Of a stretch of DNA of 64,000 nucleotides, positions 28,511-38,600 are shown piece by piece; the stretch's first letter is position 1; every line of letters begins with the position of its first letter. The DNA comes from CAJXII01 sp965242915. GTDB taxonomy: Bacteria > Campylobacterota > Campylobacteria > Campylobacterales > Arcobacteraceae. The notes below the pieces were generated by a model. It ran no database searches. It was given only the letters and a program-made list of their open reading frames with translations, and was not told the origin of the DNA. The stretch lies in contig CBDETN010000022.1 of the NCBI GenBank assembly GCA_965242915.1, forward strand, positions 1 to 64,000, written 5' to 3'. Both the position numbers and the translations under genes were made by a program.

Positions 28511-28553
28511 TATAATAAAATCAATAAGTATTATTTAGATAGAATAAGTATTA
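28511..28553 (+). promoter_or_regulatory. Promoter region of the SEFIR gene with 11-bp direct repeat
   Basis: TATAAT at 28511-28516, then AATAAGTATTA twice (28523-28533 and 28543-28553), exactly 20 bp apart, which would place two protein-binding sites on one DNA face. AAAGGA at 28561-28566 precedes the ATG at 28572. Confidence 0.45.
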
Positions 28554-28571
28554 AATAAAAAAAGGATAGTT

Positions 28572-29472
28572 ATGAATAGTTTAAATTTTTGCCAGACAAT
28601 TTAATGAGTTATTTCCAAAAATTAATCAGCAAGGAACAGATTCTTATTTTTCAGGTTCAAAATTTTTAGATATTATAAGAGAATTTGATAATGCATATCC
28701 AAATTATAAGCAATATATAGATATTAGAAATTCAAAAGGATTAAGCACTAGTAGAAAAGACTATTACTATGATATTTTATTAGACTTTGATGAAGAAACA
28801 AGACAATCTATAATAAAACGAATTTATGAAATCATTGATAAAGTAGAAACTATACCCACTGTTGAAGTTAAAGAAACTAAAAATATTTTCGATAATTTAG
28901 TTAAGCAAAAGAATATAAAAAAAGATACAAAGCTAGATAGTAGGGAAGTAGCCACACCTATTCCTAAAATAAAAACTCATATACCACCAAAAGTATTTAT
29001 ATCATACTCTTGGGATAGTGAAACACATAAGAAATGGATTTTTCAATTTTCAGAAGATTTAAGAAAAAATGGAGTTGATACAATTTTAGATCAATACTCT
29101 TTACAAGCTGGAAAAAATGTTTCACACTTTATGGAGGATTCATTAGATAAAGCAGATAAGGTGCTTGTTGTTTTTACAGAAAAATATAAGGACAAAGCAA
29201 CAGACAGAACAGGTGGAGTAGGAGTTGAATATTCAATGTTAAATAGTGATATTAGTCAAGATATAATTAATCATAATAAATATATTCCTATTTTAAGAAG
29301 TGGCTCATCAAAAGAAAGCATTCCATTATTTATGAGACAATATATAGCAGTTTATATGATGGATGACTCTAAATATGAAGAGCAATTAAAAGAAGTATTA
29401 CATTCTATCTTTAATAAACCTATGGTTTCTAAATCTGAAATAGGGTGTATGCCTGAGTATTTAATAGATTAG
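28572..29472 (+). pseudogene. SEFIR/TIR-domain protein, frameshifted near its start
   Basis: From the ATG at 28572 (good AAAGGA site) translation reads MNSLNF and then stops at 28602-28604 unless the frame changes at the T5 run 28586-28590; one extra T would give MNSLNFFARQFNELFPK and an open frame to 29472, about 300 residues. The C-terminal half is a SEFIR/TIR domain (PPKVFISYSWDSETHKKWI, DTILDQYSLQAG, DKVLVVFTEKYKDKA). The N-terminal 80 residues (..SRKDYYYDILLDFDEETRQ..) are a separate small domain I cannot name. Such proteins act in antiphage and cell-death signalling. It may be a null mutation or a phase-variable tract. Confidence 0.75.
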
Positions 29473-29538
29473 TTTTATTTTTGTTATATTTAGATAAAAT
29501 AATATCAATTTATAAAATATATTAAAGGTATTATAAAA

Positions 29539-32500
29539 GTGTCTATGTTTCAAAAATCAGTTTTAAAGAATACAAGTCAAGATGAAAGCTTAGTTGCTCT
29601 TAGGTGGGTAGAGTATCAAAAATATTTAGAAAAAATTGATTTTATAAAAAAAGTTAAAGAGGAAAAATATCAAGAGGGATTTTTAAAAGATATTTTTGAA
29701 AATTGTTTAGGATATACTCTTGATAGCACCAATCCAAATGACTTTAATCTTGAAAGAGAAAAGAAAAATGAAACAGATAGTAAAAAAGCTGATGCAGTTA
29801 TATATGTAAATGATATAGTTGTTGGAATAGTAGAACTAAAAGGACAAGATACAAAAAACCTTGATAAGATAGAGATACAAGCATTTAACTATCATAATTC
29901 ACATTCACAATCAAAATATATTATTATTTCTAACTTTAATGAGCTAAGATTTTATATTGATAAAAAAACAGCTTATGAGAAATTTGATTTATTTAGTTTG
30001 AGTTATGAAGATTTTAAAAAACTTCATTTGCTATTATCTTATGAGAGTATCAAAGACAATATACCTCAAAAACTAAAAGATAAAACAGCAACTTTTGAAC
30101 AAGATATATCAAAAGAATTATACAAAGATTTTTCTATGTTTAGAAATCATTTATTTGAAAATCTTGTCAAAAATAATGATTTAGATAAGTCATTATTGCT
30201 AAGACTTACACAAAAGTTATGTGATAGAATAATTTTTATATTGTTTGGAGAAGATAGAGGACTACTTACTCCAAATACTATTAAAGAGATAAGAGAAGAA
30301 TTTACAAATCAAAGATTTACAGATTATTCTTTATATGATATTTATAAGTTTTATTTTGACGCTATAAATAGTGGAAATGAAAAATTAAATATTCCAAAAT
30401 ATAATGGTGGCTTGTTTGCTACTGATACAATTTTAGATAATTTAATTATAGATGACAATGTTTTAGATGTAGAGGCTCAAAAATTAAGTGATTATGATTT
30501 TGATAGTGAAATTGGCGTAAATATTTTAGGACATATTTTTGAACAAAGTTTAACAGACTTAGAAGAGATAAATGCAAATATAAATAATATAGACTTTGAT
30601 AAATCAAAAACTAAAAGAAAAAAAGATGGTGTATTTTATACCCCTGAATATATTACAAAATATATTGTTGATAATACACTTGGAAAACTTTGTAATGATA
30701 AAAGAGAAGAATTAAAACTTACAGAGGTTGTTGCACCTAAAAATCTAAAAAAACTAAATAAAATAGAACAAAAAGTAAAAGATAATCTTGAAGAATATAA
30801 AAATTGGTTATTCAATTTAAAGATACTTGACCCTGCTTGTGGTAGTGGTGCATTTTTAAATCAAGCATTGGATTTTTTAATAAAAGAACATATAAATCTA
30901 CAAAATGATTTAGCACAAATGGGAGATTTATTTGCTTCATATACTGTTGAAGAGAGTGTTTTAGAACATAACTTATATGGTGTAGATATAAATGAGGATG
31001 CAGTTGAAATTGCTAAACTTTCTTTATGGTTAAGAACTGCTAAAAAAGGGAGACCACTTACAACATTAGCAGATAAAATTATTTGTGCTAATTCATTATT
31101 GGATATGCCATTTGAAGAAAATAGTTTTGATATTGTAATTGGAAATCCTCCATATGTAAGAGCTGATAGTTCAGGTAATTCAATGGAGTTTAGGGAATTT
31201 CTTATTAATTCAAAAAAGTTTGAAACTTTATCTGGAAAATGGGATTTATACATTCCATTTGTAGAACTTTCAATTAAACTTACTAAACAAAATGGAGAAA
31301 TTTCATTGATTATTCCTGATGCTTATTGTCATGCTGATTATGCAAAGAAAAGTTTAGAATGGACAAAATTAAATCATTTTTTATTTCAAATTGACTATTT
31401 CCCAGAACTATTAATATTTGAAAATGTTGGAGTTAAAAGTGTCATTGTTAATTTTAAAAAAAGTATTTCAAAAAATTTCTGTCAGAGAACTCATCACAGT
31501 ATAGATAATTATTCTGAAACTATTTTAAATTCTTATCCTAAAAGTATGAGAATTGATGCAAAAACAAGCCTTTTTAGTCATACTTCTGATTATTACTTAC
31601 TTAATCAAATTTGTTATTCAACAAAAGGTATTGTGGGGAATAGCGATGAAAAGAAATATAAGGGAGAGTTTTTAGTAAGTGATTTACTATCAAGTATTAA
31701 AGATGATATCCATCCAAAACTATATTTTGAAGGAAAAAATATTGGAAAATGGATATTACTAAGTAAAAGGTGGATTGAATTTGATACAGAACGCTCTCCA
31801 TTAAAATGGAGTAGAAAAGGTTTTTCAGAAATGTTTGAAGGAACACCTAAATTAGTGACTATGCGAAGTCCTGGAAATATACCAAGAACAATACTTGATG
31901 TGGATAATGGGTATTTTAATGAAAGTGCAATTGGTTTTAAACGATGGATTGATTTAAATAATATAAATAATAAAAGTTTAAAAAATGCTTACTCTAATGA
32001 AGAAGAACGCTCAGATTTTGAAAAAATATCAATTTTATATACTTATCCATTTTTATTGGCAATTCTTAATTCATCTGTTATTAGATATGAATTAAATACC
32101 AATAGAAGAAGTAATATACACATTTATCCAGATGATTGGAAATTATTAAATATACCAAAAATAGAAAATTTAAAGAGTGAAGATATAAGAGAAATTGAAG
32201 AAAAATCTAACTTAATGCTTTCTCTCAATAAAAACTTGCAAAATATTAAACAAAAATTTATCAATGAATTAGAACTTGAAAAGATACCAAAAAAACTACA
32301 AAACTTTGAAGAGTTAGAATTTGAAGAGTTTATTAAAGAATATAAAAAAGCCAAGAAGATAAAGCTTAATGGAAAACTAGAAGAGAGAAATTTTAAAAAT
32401 GAATGGATTGAGTTGTTTGAAAATGATACTAAAATTGTATTAGATTTAAAAGCACAAATAAGTTCAGTAAATAATGAAATTGATAGTATGGTTTATGAGT

Positions 32501-32550
32501 TGTATGGATTGAGTGAGGAAGAAATCAGAATTGTAGATAATCAGAAATGA
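29539..32550 (+). CDS. Type IIG restriction-modification protein (Eco57I-like)
   Basis: One chain of 1003 residues. The N-terminal nuclease region has a PD-(D/E)xK pattern (ADAVIYVN..GIVELKG, about 84-101); the adenine-N6 methyltransferase has motif I DPACGSGAF (431-439) and motif IV NPPY (536-539); the C-terminal part has a TaqI-like target-recognition region and a final coiled coil. It should cut and methylate adenine in one recognition site. GTG at 29539, ten bases after AAGG, is taken as start; ATG at 29545 is also possible. It overlaps the next gene by four bases. Confidence 0.9.
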   Translation: MSMFQKSVLKNTSQDESLVALRWVEYQKYLEKIDFIKKVKEEKYQEGFLKDIFENCLGYTLDSTNPNDFNLEREKKNETDSKKADAVIYVNDIVVGIVELKGQDTKNLDKIEIQAFNYHNSHSQSKYIIISNFNELRFYIDKKTAYEKFDLFSLSYEDFKKLHLLLSYESIKDNIPQKLKDKTATFEQDISKELYKDFSMFRNHLFENLVKNNDLDKSLLLRLTQKLCDRIIFILFGEDRGLLTPNTIKEIREEFTNQRFTDYSLYDIYKFYFDAINSGNEKLNIPKYNGGLFATDTILDNLIIDDNVLDVEAQKLSDYDFDSEIGVNILGHIFEQSLTDLEEINANINNIDFDKSKTKRKKDGVFYTPEYITKYIVDNTLGKLCNDKREELKLTEVVAPKNLKKLNKIEQKVKDNLEEYKNWLFNLKILDPACGSGAFLNQALDFLIKEHINLQNDLAQMGDLFASYTVEESVLEHNLYGVDINEDAVEIAKLSLWLRTAKKGRPLTTLADKIICANSLLDMPFEENSFDIVIGNPPYVRADSSGNSMEFREFLINSKKFETLSGKWDLYIPFVELSIKLTKQNGEISLIIPDAYCHADYAKKSLEWTKLNHFLFQIDYFPELLIFENVGVKSVIVNFKKSISKNFCQRTHHSIDNYSETILNSYPKSMRIDAKTSLFSHTSDYYLLNQICYSTKGIVGNSDEKKYKGEFLVSDLLSSIKDDIHPKLYFEGKNIGKWILLSKRWIEFDTERSPLKWSRKGFSEMFEGTPKLVTMRSPGNIPRTILDVDNGYFNESAIGFKRWIDLNNINNKSLKNAYSNEEERSDFEKISILYTYPFLLAILNSSVIRYELNTNRRSNIHIYPDDWKLLNIPKIENLKSEDIREIEEKSNLMLSLNKNLQNIKQKFINELELEKIPKKLQNFEELEFEEFIKEYKKAKKIKLNGKLEERNFKNEWIELFENDTKIVLDLKAQISSVNNEIDSMVYELYGLSEEEIRIVDNQK

Positions 32551-33872
32551 ATTATAGTAAAATCCTTGGGCAAATTATAGCCTTATTTAAAAGTTTAAAA
32601 CTTCAAAAAACAGATGATACTATATGTCAATCAGCTAGTATCTTAAATGAACCTATGTATGGTTTATCAGATTTTCATAGAATACAAGCAAAGGAACTAT
32701 GGTTTAGTAAAAAAACAGAACAATATTTAAAGAATATTGTTCAATATTTAAATATATTTGAAGAAACTAGGTTGATTTGTAAAGGCATACCAAGAAATGA
32801 ATTAGAAGAATTAATAATGTCAGTTATAAGTGATGAAGGAATAAGATGTAGTTATTTATATGTAGATAAAATAATGTTTTCAGAATTGAACTCTTTATTT
32901 GATTGTAGAGTTAGTGATAATCCAAATACTTTTGCTGAAAATTTTTATAATGATTTGCTGAAACTAATTAATAAAAAACAAATTAATTGGTTTACAATTG
33001 TTCCTATTATGAAAATTAAATTAAATTCTTTTAATTTTGAATATGATGGCTTAACAATAATAAAGAGGAGTGATAAATTTTTTTGGAATGAATTTTCTAA
33101 TGGCTGTCAAACTGGTATAGATTATGATATATGTAATTTAAATATGAAGCATCCATCAATTAGAAGTATGTCATTAATTAATGATATTGTAATAGTATGT
33201 AAGAATAAAGGTTCACAAAAGTTTGCTAAATTAGATACAGAATTAAAAATTAAAAAATTTATTGTTATTCTATTTTCTTTTATTTCTATAAAAAATAATT
33301 ATAAGTTTCTAAAATCAGAACATACAGAAAAAAGTTATTGTGTTCAACTACCTTTTATAACAGATAAAAATCAAATAACAATGTTGTCTTTTCCACAAAT
33401 TTTGCCTTGCTACATTAGAAATTATATTGATAATGATTTTGATATAGAAGAAGTTAAAAACTATTATAAATTTTTGGAACAAAAAAGTGAAATAATAAAA
33501 AATAGAGTATTTGTAGCCACAAACTATATTAATCATGCCATGAATGGAACAAATGATAATGATATATTTTTAAATTATTATATTTCATTAGATGCTTTAT
33601 TTGGAATACAAGGTAATGTAGGAAATAGTATAGAAAATGGTATTAATTTAGTTATTGAAAATTTGATATTAAAATCAAAATCAGAATTTCTTTATAGATT
33701 AAGAAATGAGCTAGTTCATGGAGGAATTAGATATATTGAAGAATGGGAAGAATATGAAGAATATTATCATAAATTTAAAAGTGATATTTTAACTGATATA
33801 GAGAAATTAGCTTTTTCTTGTTTAAATAAGTATCCAATAAAAATAACAGATAGTTTTCCACCGGATATTTAA
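32547..33872 (+). CDS. HEPN-domain protein (ApeA-like) coupled to the type IIG gene
   Basis: A 441-residue protein whose C-terminal domain carries R386-N-E-L-V-H391, the RxxxxH motif of HEPN ribonucleases, within NYYISLDALFG..SEFLYRLRNELVHGG, the arrangement seen in ApeA-like HEPN proteins. The N-terminal 300 residues match nothing I recognise. The ATGA overlap with the type IIG gene implies coupled translation and a shared function, likely defence: RNA cleavage as a back-up to restriction. Confidence 0.75.
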   Translation: MNYSKILGQIIALFKSLKLQKTDDTICQSASILNEPMYGLSDFHRIQAKELWFSKKTEQYLKNIVQYLNIFEETRLICKGIPRNELEELIMSVISDEGIRCSYLYVDKIMFSELNSLFDCRVSDNPNTFAENFYNDLLKLINKKQINWFTIVPIMKIKLNSFNFEYDGLTIIKRSDKFFWNEFSNGCQTGIDYDICNLNMKHPSIRSMSLINDIVIVCKNKGSQKFAKLDTELKIKKFIVILFSFISIKNNYKFLKSEHTEKSYCVQLPFITDKNQITMLSFPQILPCYIRNYIDNDFDIEEVKNYYKFLEQKSEIIKNRVFVATNYINHAMNGTNDNDIFLNYYISLDALFGIQGNVGNSIENGINLVIENLILKSKSEFLYRLRNELVHGGIRYIEEWEEYEEYYHKFKSDILTDIEKLAFSCLNKYPIKITDSFPPDI

Positions 33873-33977
33873 ATTATATTAAAAATTATACACCTCAATA
33901 TGATTATAAAATATAAATTTATATTTTATAGGCTAAATCTCATTATATTAACTTCAAATAAAATGACTACAAACACC

Positions 33978-35159
33978 TTATGTAAAGGTTTTATTAATCT
34001 TATCCATATATGAATTTAACATAAAATCCTCGAACTGATTATTGCTGCTGTATTCAAAACCAAACACTTCTTGCCACAAACTATGGTCTTCCATACAAAG
34101 ATAAAAATATACTTTTCCGTGCCAAGATTTAAAACTTTCGTAAGCCGCTTTAAACATCTCTTTTTTAACTTCTAAAGAGTATGATTGTTTACCATTTATA
34201 GTTTCAAATGGCATTTGTAAAATCTTAGTTTTTAGCTCTCTTTCTCTTAGCTTTTTTATAACCGGTTTTATAAATGTTAATGTTCCCAAAGAGATTAAAA
34301 CAACTTCTTGGGGAGTAAAAGTTTTTTGTAAAGTTTGATATATTTTTTCATAATCTTGCAAATAATTTTCATATTGCACTATTGGATGAAAATGAAAACC
34401 TACAAGTATCCCCTTGTCAGCTAAAGCTCTCGCGCTTTGAATCCTTTGTTCTAAAGAGGCTGTTAAATGTTCTTCATTTTTTATAACGACTGGTGTATTT
34501 AAACTCCAGGTTACAATTATATTTTTTGGTACATTATTGTCTAAAAAATATTTTATATTGTCTGATTTTGTTTTGAACTCAAGTATTACATTTGGATTTT
34601 TTATAGCAAATTCAAATAAAGCATCTAATATCCCATCATGATTTCCCCACATAAGACTGTCACTGCTTTGTCCCGTTCCTATATGATAAGTTTGGTTAGG
34701 GTCTAAGTCTAAATTTTCTAATTTCTTTTTAAAATCTCTATCAAATCCTATTTTATTTTGATTATAAAAGCTTTGAATTGAACAATAACTACAATCAAAT
34801 CCACAACTCTCAACTGCATCAAGTGTTAAAAGATTACAACATCTAGTACCCTCACTCGCAACAGGACAAGCCCCAAGCCCAATCCCTTGTTTTTCAATTT
34901 GTGTATATGAAAATTTTCTGGTATCATATTTTATATCTTCAAACAAATCATAATTATTTGGTGTCTCTTTTAATCTCTTATGATAATTTACAACAGTTTC
35001 AAATACTTTTTTTGATAATTGTTTCCCTGTATATTTTTCTTCTAATTGATTAAAAATCTCATCATCTAAGTTCTTTTCATTCCACATTTTTAAATCAACT
35101 ATAATATTTTTTAGAATAGCAGTTTGAGATACTGTAAAATTATATTTTGTTAAATCCAT
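33978..35159 (-). CDS. Spore-photoproduct-lyase-like radical SAM protein
   Basis: A 393-residue member of the SPL family of radical SAM enzymes. The cluster motif is CxxxCxxC in CGFDCSYCSIQ, after the GACPVASEGTRCCNLLTLD segment; the barrel continues with YHIGTGQSSDSLMW and VTWSLNTP. In spore formers SplB repairs thymine dimers; here the role is unknown, as this is not a spore former. It overlaps the upstream gene by ten bases. Its last 20 codons are duplicated at 27413-27484 on the far side of the defence island. Confidence 0.88.
   Translation of the reverse strand: MDLTKYNFTVSQTAILKNIIVDLKMWNEKNLDDEIFNQLEEKYTGKQLSKKVFETVVNYHKRLKETPNNYDLFEDIKYDTRKFSYTQIEKQGIGLGACPVASEGTRCCNLLTLDAVESCGFDCSYCSIQSFYNQNKIGFDRDFKKKLENLDLDPNQTYHIGTGQSSDSLMWGNHDGILDALFEFAIKNPNVILEFKTKSDNIKYFLDNNVPKNIIVTWSLNTPVVIKNEEHLTASLEQRIQSARALADKGILVGFHFHPIVQYENYLQDYEKIYQTLQKTFTPQEVVLISLGTLTFIKPVIKKLRERELKTKILQMPFETINGKQSYSLEVKKEMFKAAYESFKSWHGKVYFYLCMEDHSLWQEVFGFEYSSNNQFEDFMLNSYMDKINKTFT
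34015..34031. other. att-like core in the 3' end of the spl-like gene
   Basis: TTTAACATAAAATCCTC, identical to 27447-27463; together with the adjoining TTATCCATATA it defines the right junction of the 6.5-kb island. Confidence 0.65.
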
Positions 35160-35665
35160 TTTTCTAAACTCTTTATATTCTTTTTTATAAGCTGCTTTAC
35201 AAACTCTTTGGAGGGAATTGAATTGTCAAGATAATCAGATATAACTTTAAATATATAAATATTGTTTTTTTCTAAATATATTAAACAAATATCTTCAAAA
35301 TATTTGGCTTCCATATCATACAAAGTATTAAGAGGCAAATGTGAAGTTGGAAGTTGAGGAATATCTACTGTTTGTAAGTTCATAAATTTTATATCTTCTA
35401 ATTGTTGGTTTGTACAAAACAATTCACCTATTTCAATACTGTTATCACTACATCCTGCAATTCCAATATTTATGGCCTTTTTAATATCGAATGTATCAAA
35501 TACAGAAGACAATGAACTAATAGTGTTTTCTTTTCCCATCCCTCCAACTAACAATAAAATGTGTTCATTTGAAAATGCCTTATATTCCAAATCTTTCTTT
35601 TTTAATTTATAATATTCTATTAAGTATTGTGCTTCACTTTGAAGTGCTGTATGGATTAAAATCAT
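35150..35665 (-). CDS. Nucleoside phosphorylase / MTA-SAH nucleosidase-like protein
   Basis: A 171-residue protein with the phosphorylase-superfamily pattern: HTALQSEAQ at the start, LLVGGMGKENT, INIGIAGCSDNS and YDMEAKYFED (the usual DMEAA motif). It is shorter than the typical 230-residue MTA/SAH nucleosidase. It lies one base from metH and upstream of the spl-like gene, so a role in recycling methyl-cycle products is plausible; exact substrate unknown. Confidence 0.65.
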   Translation of the reverse strand: MILIHTALQSEAQYLIEYYKLKKKDLEYKAFSNEHILLLVGGMGKENTISSLSSVFDTFDIKKAINIGIAGCSDNSIEIGELFCTNQQLEDIKFMNLQTVDIPQLPTSHLPLNTLYDMEAKYFEDICLIYLEKNNIYIFKVISDYLDNSIPSKEFVKQLIKKNIKSLEKWI

Positions 35666-38600
35666 TAAATATTAAAGTATTTCGCTTTTTTATTTGGTAC
35701 TATAATTGCACAAGTAGATTGCTCTGGATGTATTTGAAATGTCTCACTAAGTTCAATACCAAATTCTTCAGGCTTTAATAAATCAAAGATTGTTCTATTT
35801 TGAGCCAAATCCGGACAAGCTGCATATCCAGGGCTATATCTACATCCTTGATAGCCTGTCATTTTCACATCGTTTAAAGTTGGTTTTTCATTCTCAACTA
35901 TATTTAAATCAAGTCGTATTTGTTTATGAACTATTTGGGCAAGTGCTTCGGCAAGTTCTACTCCAAGCCCATGCACTAAGTAATATTCTGTAAAATTACT
36001 ATCATCATAAATCTTTCTTTCAAATGGTGTGATATTATGTCCGGTTGATGCAAAAGTAAATCCAACTATATCAAATTCTTGACTTTTGAAATAATCAGTT
36101 ATACATCTATGAGGTGATTTTCCTTGTCTTGGAAAATCGAAAGTTGCAATAATATTTTGTTTCTCATCATCATAAATTTCTAAAACCGTATCATTGGCTT
36201 TACAATTAAAATATCCATATAAAACAATCGGATCAATTAAATTTTCATCTAAAAATTGCTCTTTTAATCTGTGATAAATAGGCTTAACAACATCTTCTTC
36301 ATGTTTTAAGAATTTATCTTTATCTTGCTTCCCTTTTTTATATCCCCATCTTTGACGAAATAAGACTCTATGATTTAACCACTCAAAGGCTAACTCAGCC
36401 AACTGGCTCCCACTTTTAAAGTGGGAGCTAGAGTTAGGAGCAACCATAATCCTACGACCTAAAAATGGAGGATTATGAGTTTTATGATTTTCTAAAAGTA
36501 GGGGTGTGTGAACATCATCATTGAAAACTATTTTTTCCTCTTTTTTAATTGATTCATCAATTTGAATTAAATCAGCGGCTAATTGTGTATCAAGTTTTAA
36601 CTGATTACCATTTTGCTTTGCAAAATTTTGAGCTTCCACTCTTTGCATAGAGATAACCCCGTCAAAAGCATCCCTTGCATAAAAAATAGCACCGTTATAT
36701 TCAGGACGACAAAAATCATCTACAAAAGCTTTGGTTAAAGCTGCACCGCCAAGCATCACAGGTATATCAATTCCTTGATTTTTAAACTCAATTAGATTTG
36801 CTTTCATCTCATTTGTTGATTTTACAAGAAGTCCACTCATTCCAACAGCACTTGCATTATGTTCTTTAATGGCATTTATAAAATCTTGAACACCAACTTT
36901 AATACCAATATTTACTACTTTAAAACCATTGTTACTCAAAATAATATCTACAAGGTTTTTTCCAACATCATGAACATCCCCTTTAACAGTTCCAAGTACT
37001 AATACTGTTTCATTCTCCTTATCAATTTTCGGTAGATATGGATTTAGAAAATCAACTGTTGTTTTCATGGTTTCAGCACTTTGAAGTACAAATGGAAGTT
37101 GCATCTGCCCGCTTCCAAAAAGTTCTCCTACTACTTTCATAGCATCTATCAACCATTCATTTACAATAACTTCCGGCTTCATAGTATCTTTTAATCTATC
37201 AACGATTGGTATCATCCTATCTTTATCGCCATCAATTAAAAGTTGTTTTACTTTCTCTTCATCACTTAATTTTTCAAACTCCTCATCACTTTGATTATCT
37301 TCTATTTCTACATTTGAGAAGTGCTCAATAAATTTGAAAAGCGGGTCACCATTTTCTTGATTGTTAAAAAGTAAATCTTCACAAGCTTTTACATCCTCAT
37401 CGCTCATCTTATTTCTAGGAACTAAGTGTTTTACATTTACGATTGCACTTGTACAACCAGCTTCAACACAATGGTGCAAGAATACACTATTTAGAAAAAG
37501 TCTGGCGTCTTTATGAAGTCCAAATGAGATATTTGAAAGTCCAAGAGTGGTACCCACTTCAGGGTGCATAATTTGGAATTGTCTTATTGCTTCAATTGTT
37601 TCCATTGCAGCAGTTCGATACTCATCATCACCGCTTCCAACAGTAAATACAAGCATATCAAATACCAAATCTTCAGGCTTTAACCCGTGAACTTTAGTGG
37701 CTCTTTCATAAATCCGCTGGGCAATTTCCACTTTTCGTTTACTATCTTTTGCCATTCCAATTTCATCAATTGCAAGACAAACTAAACTTGTACCGTATTT
37801 TTTAGCTAATTGACATATTTCATCAAATCGAGCTTCCCCATCTTCAAAATTAACTGAATTTAAAATAGGCTTTCCACCAATTAATTTTAAAGCCTCTTCA
37901 AGAGCCGGTATCTGAGTAGAATCTGGCATAAGAGGAAGTGCAATTTTTTGAGCATATAATGAGATAACTTCATTCATATCAGAAGTTTCATCTCGTCCTG
38001 CAAAACCAACACTTACATCAATAATATGCGCTCCTGCACGAACCTGCTGTTGCCCAACACTTAAAGTTCCTTCATAATCATTGGCTTTAAGAAGTTCTCT
38101 AAAAGCTTTACTTCCAGTTGCATTACTTCGCTCACCTATTAAAAGCGGAGCGGGTTCTTGTTTTAATTCAACTGTATTAAATAACGATGCTAAAGAAGCA
38201 GGGTGGTTACCGGTTGATTGTTTTGGTACAATTTTGGCAACTTTATCAACAAGAGCTTTAATATGAGAAGGTGTAGTACCGCAACAACCGCCTAAAAATG
38301 AAACTCCATCAAAGTCTAAAAATGATTTTTGAATAGTACCAAATTCCTCAGGTTGCATTGGATAAAAAGTATATCCACCTTTATTTTGAGGCAGTCCTGC
38401 ATTTGCATGGATAGATAAAGGCTTATCACAAACCTCACTTAATACTGCAAGATGCTTTTTTACTTGTTCAGGTCCGGTTCCACAATTAAATCCTAGAGAT
38501 AAAATATCAAAGGGTTCTAAAATAGTAGCAATAGTTTGTGCATCAGTTCCAATCAGCATAGTTCCTGATAATTCAATAGTTACACTTACCATAATTGGAA

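Noticed and set aside
28523..28553. CRISPR-like or iteron array
   Set aside because: Only two copies of an 11-bp repeat; no spacers, no cas or rep gene.
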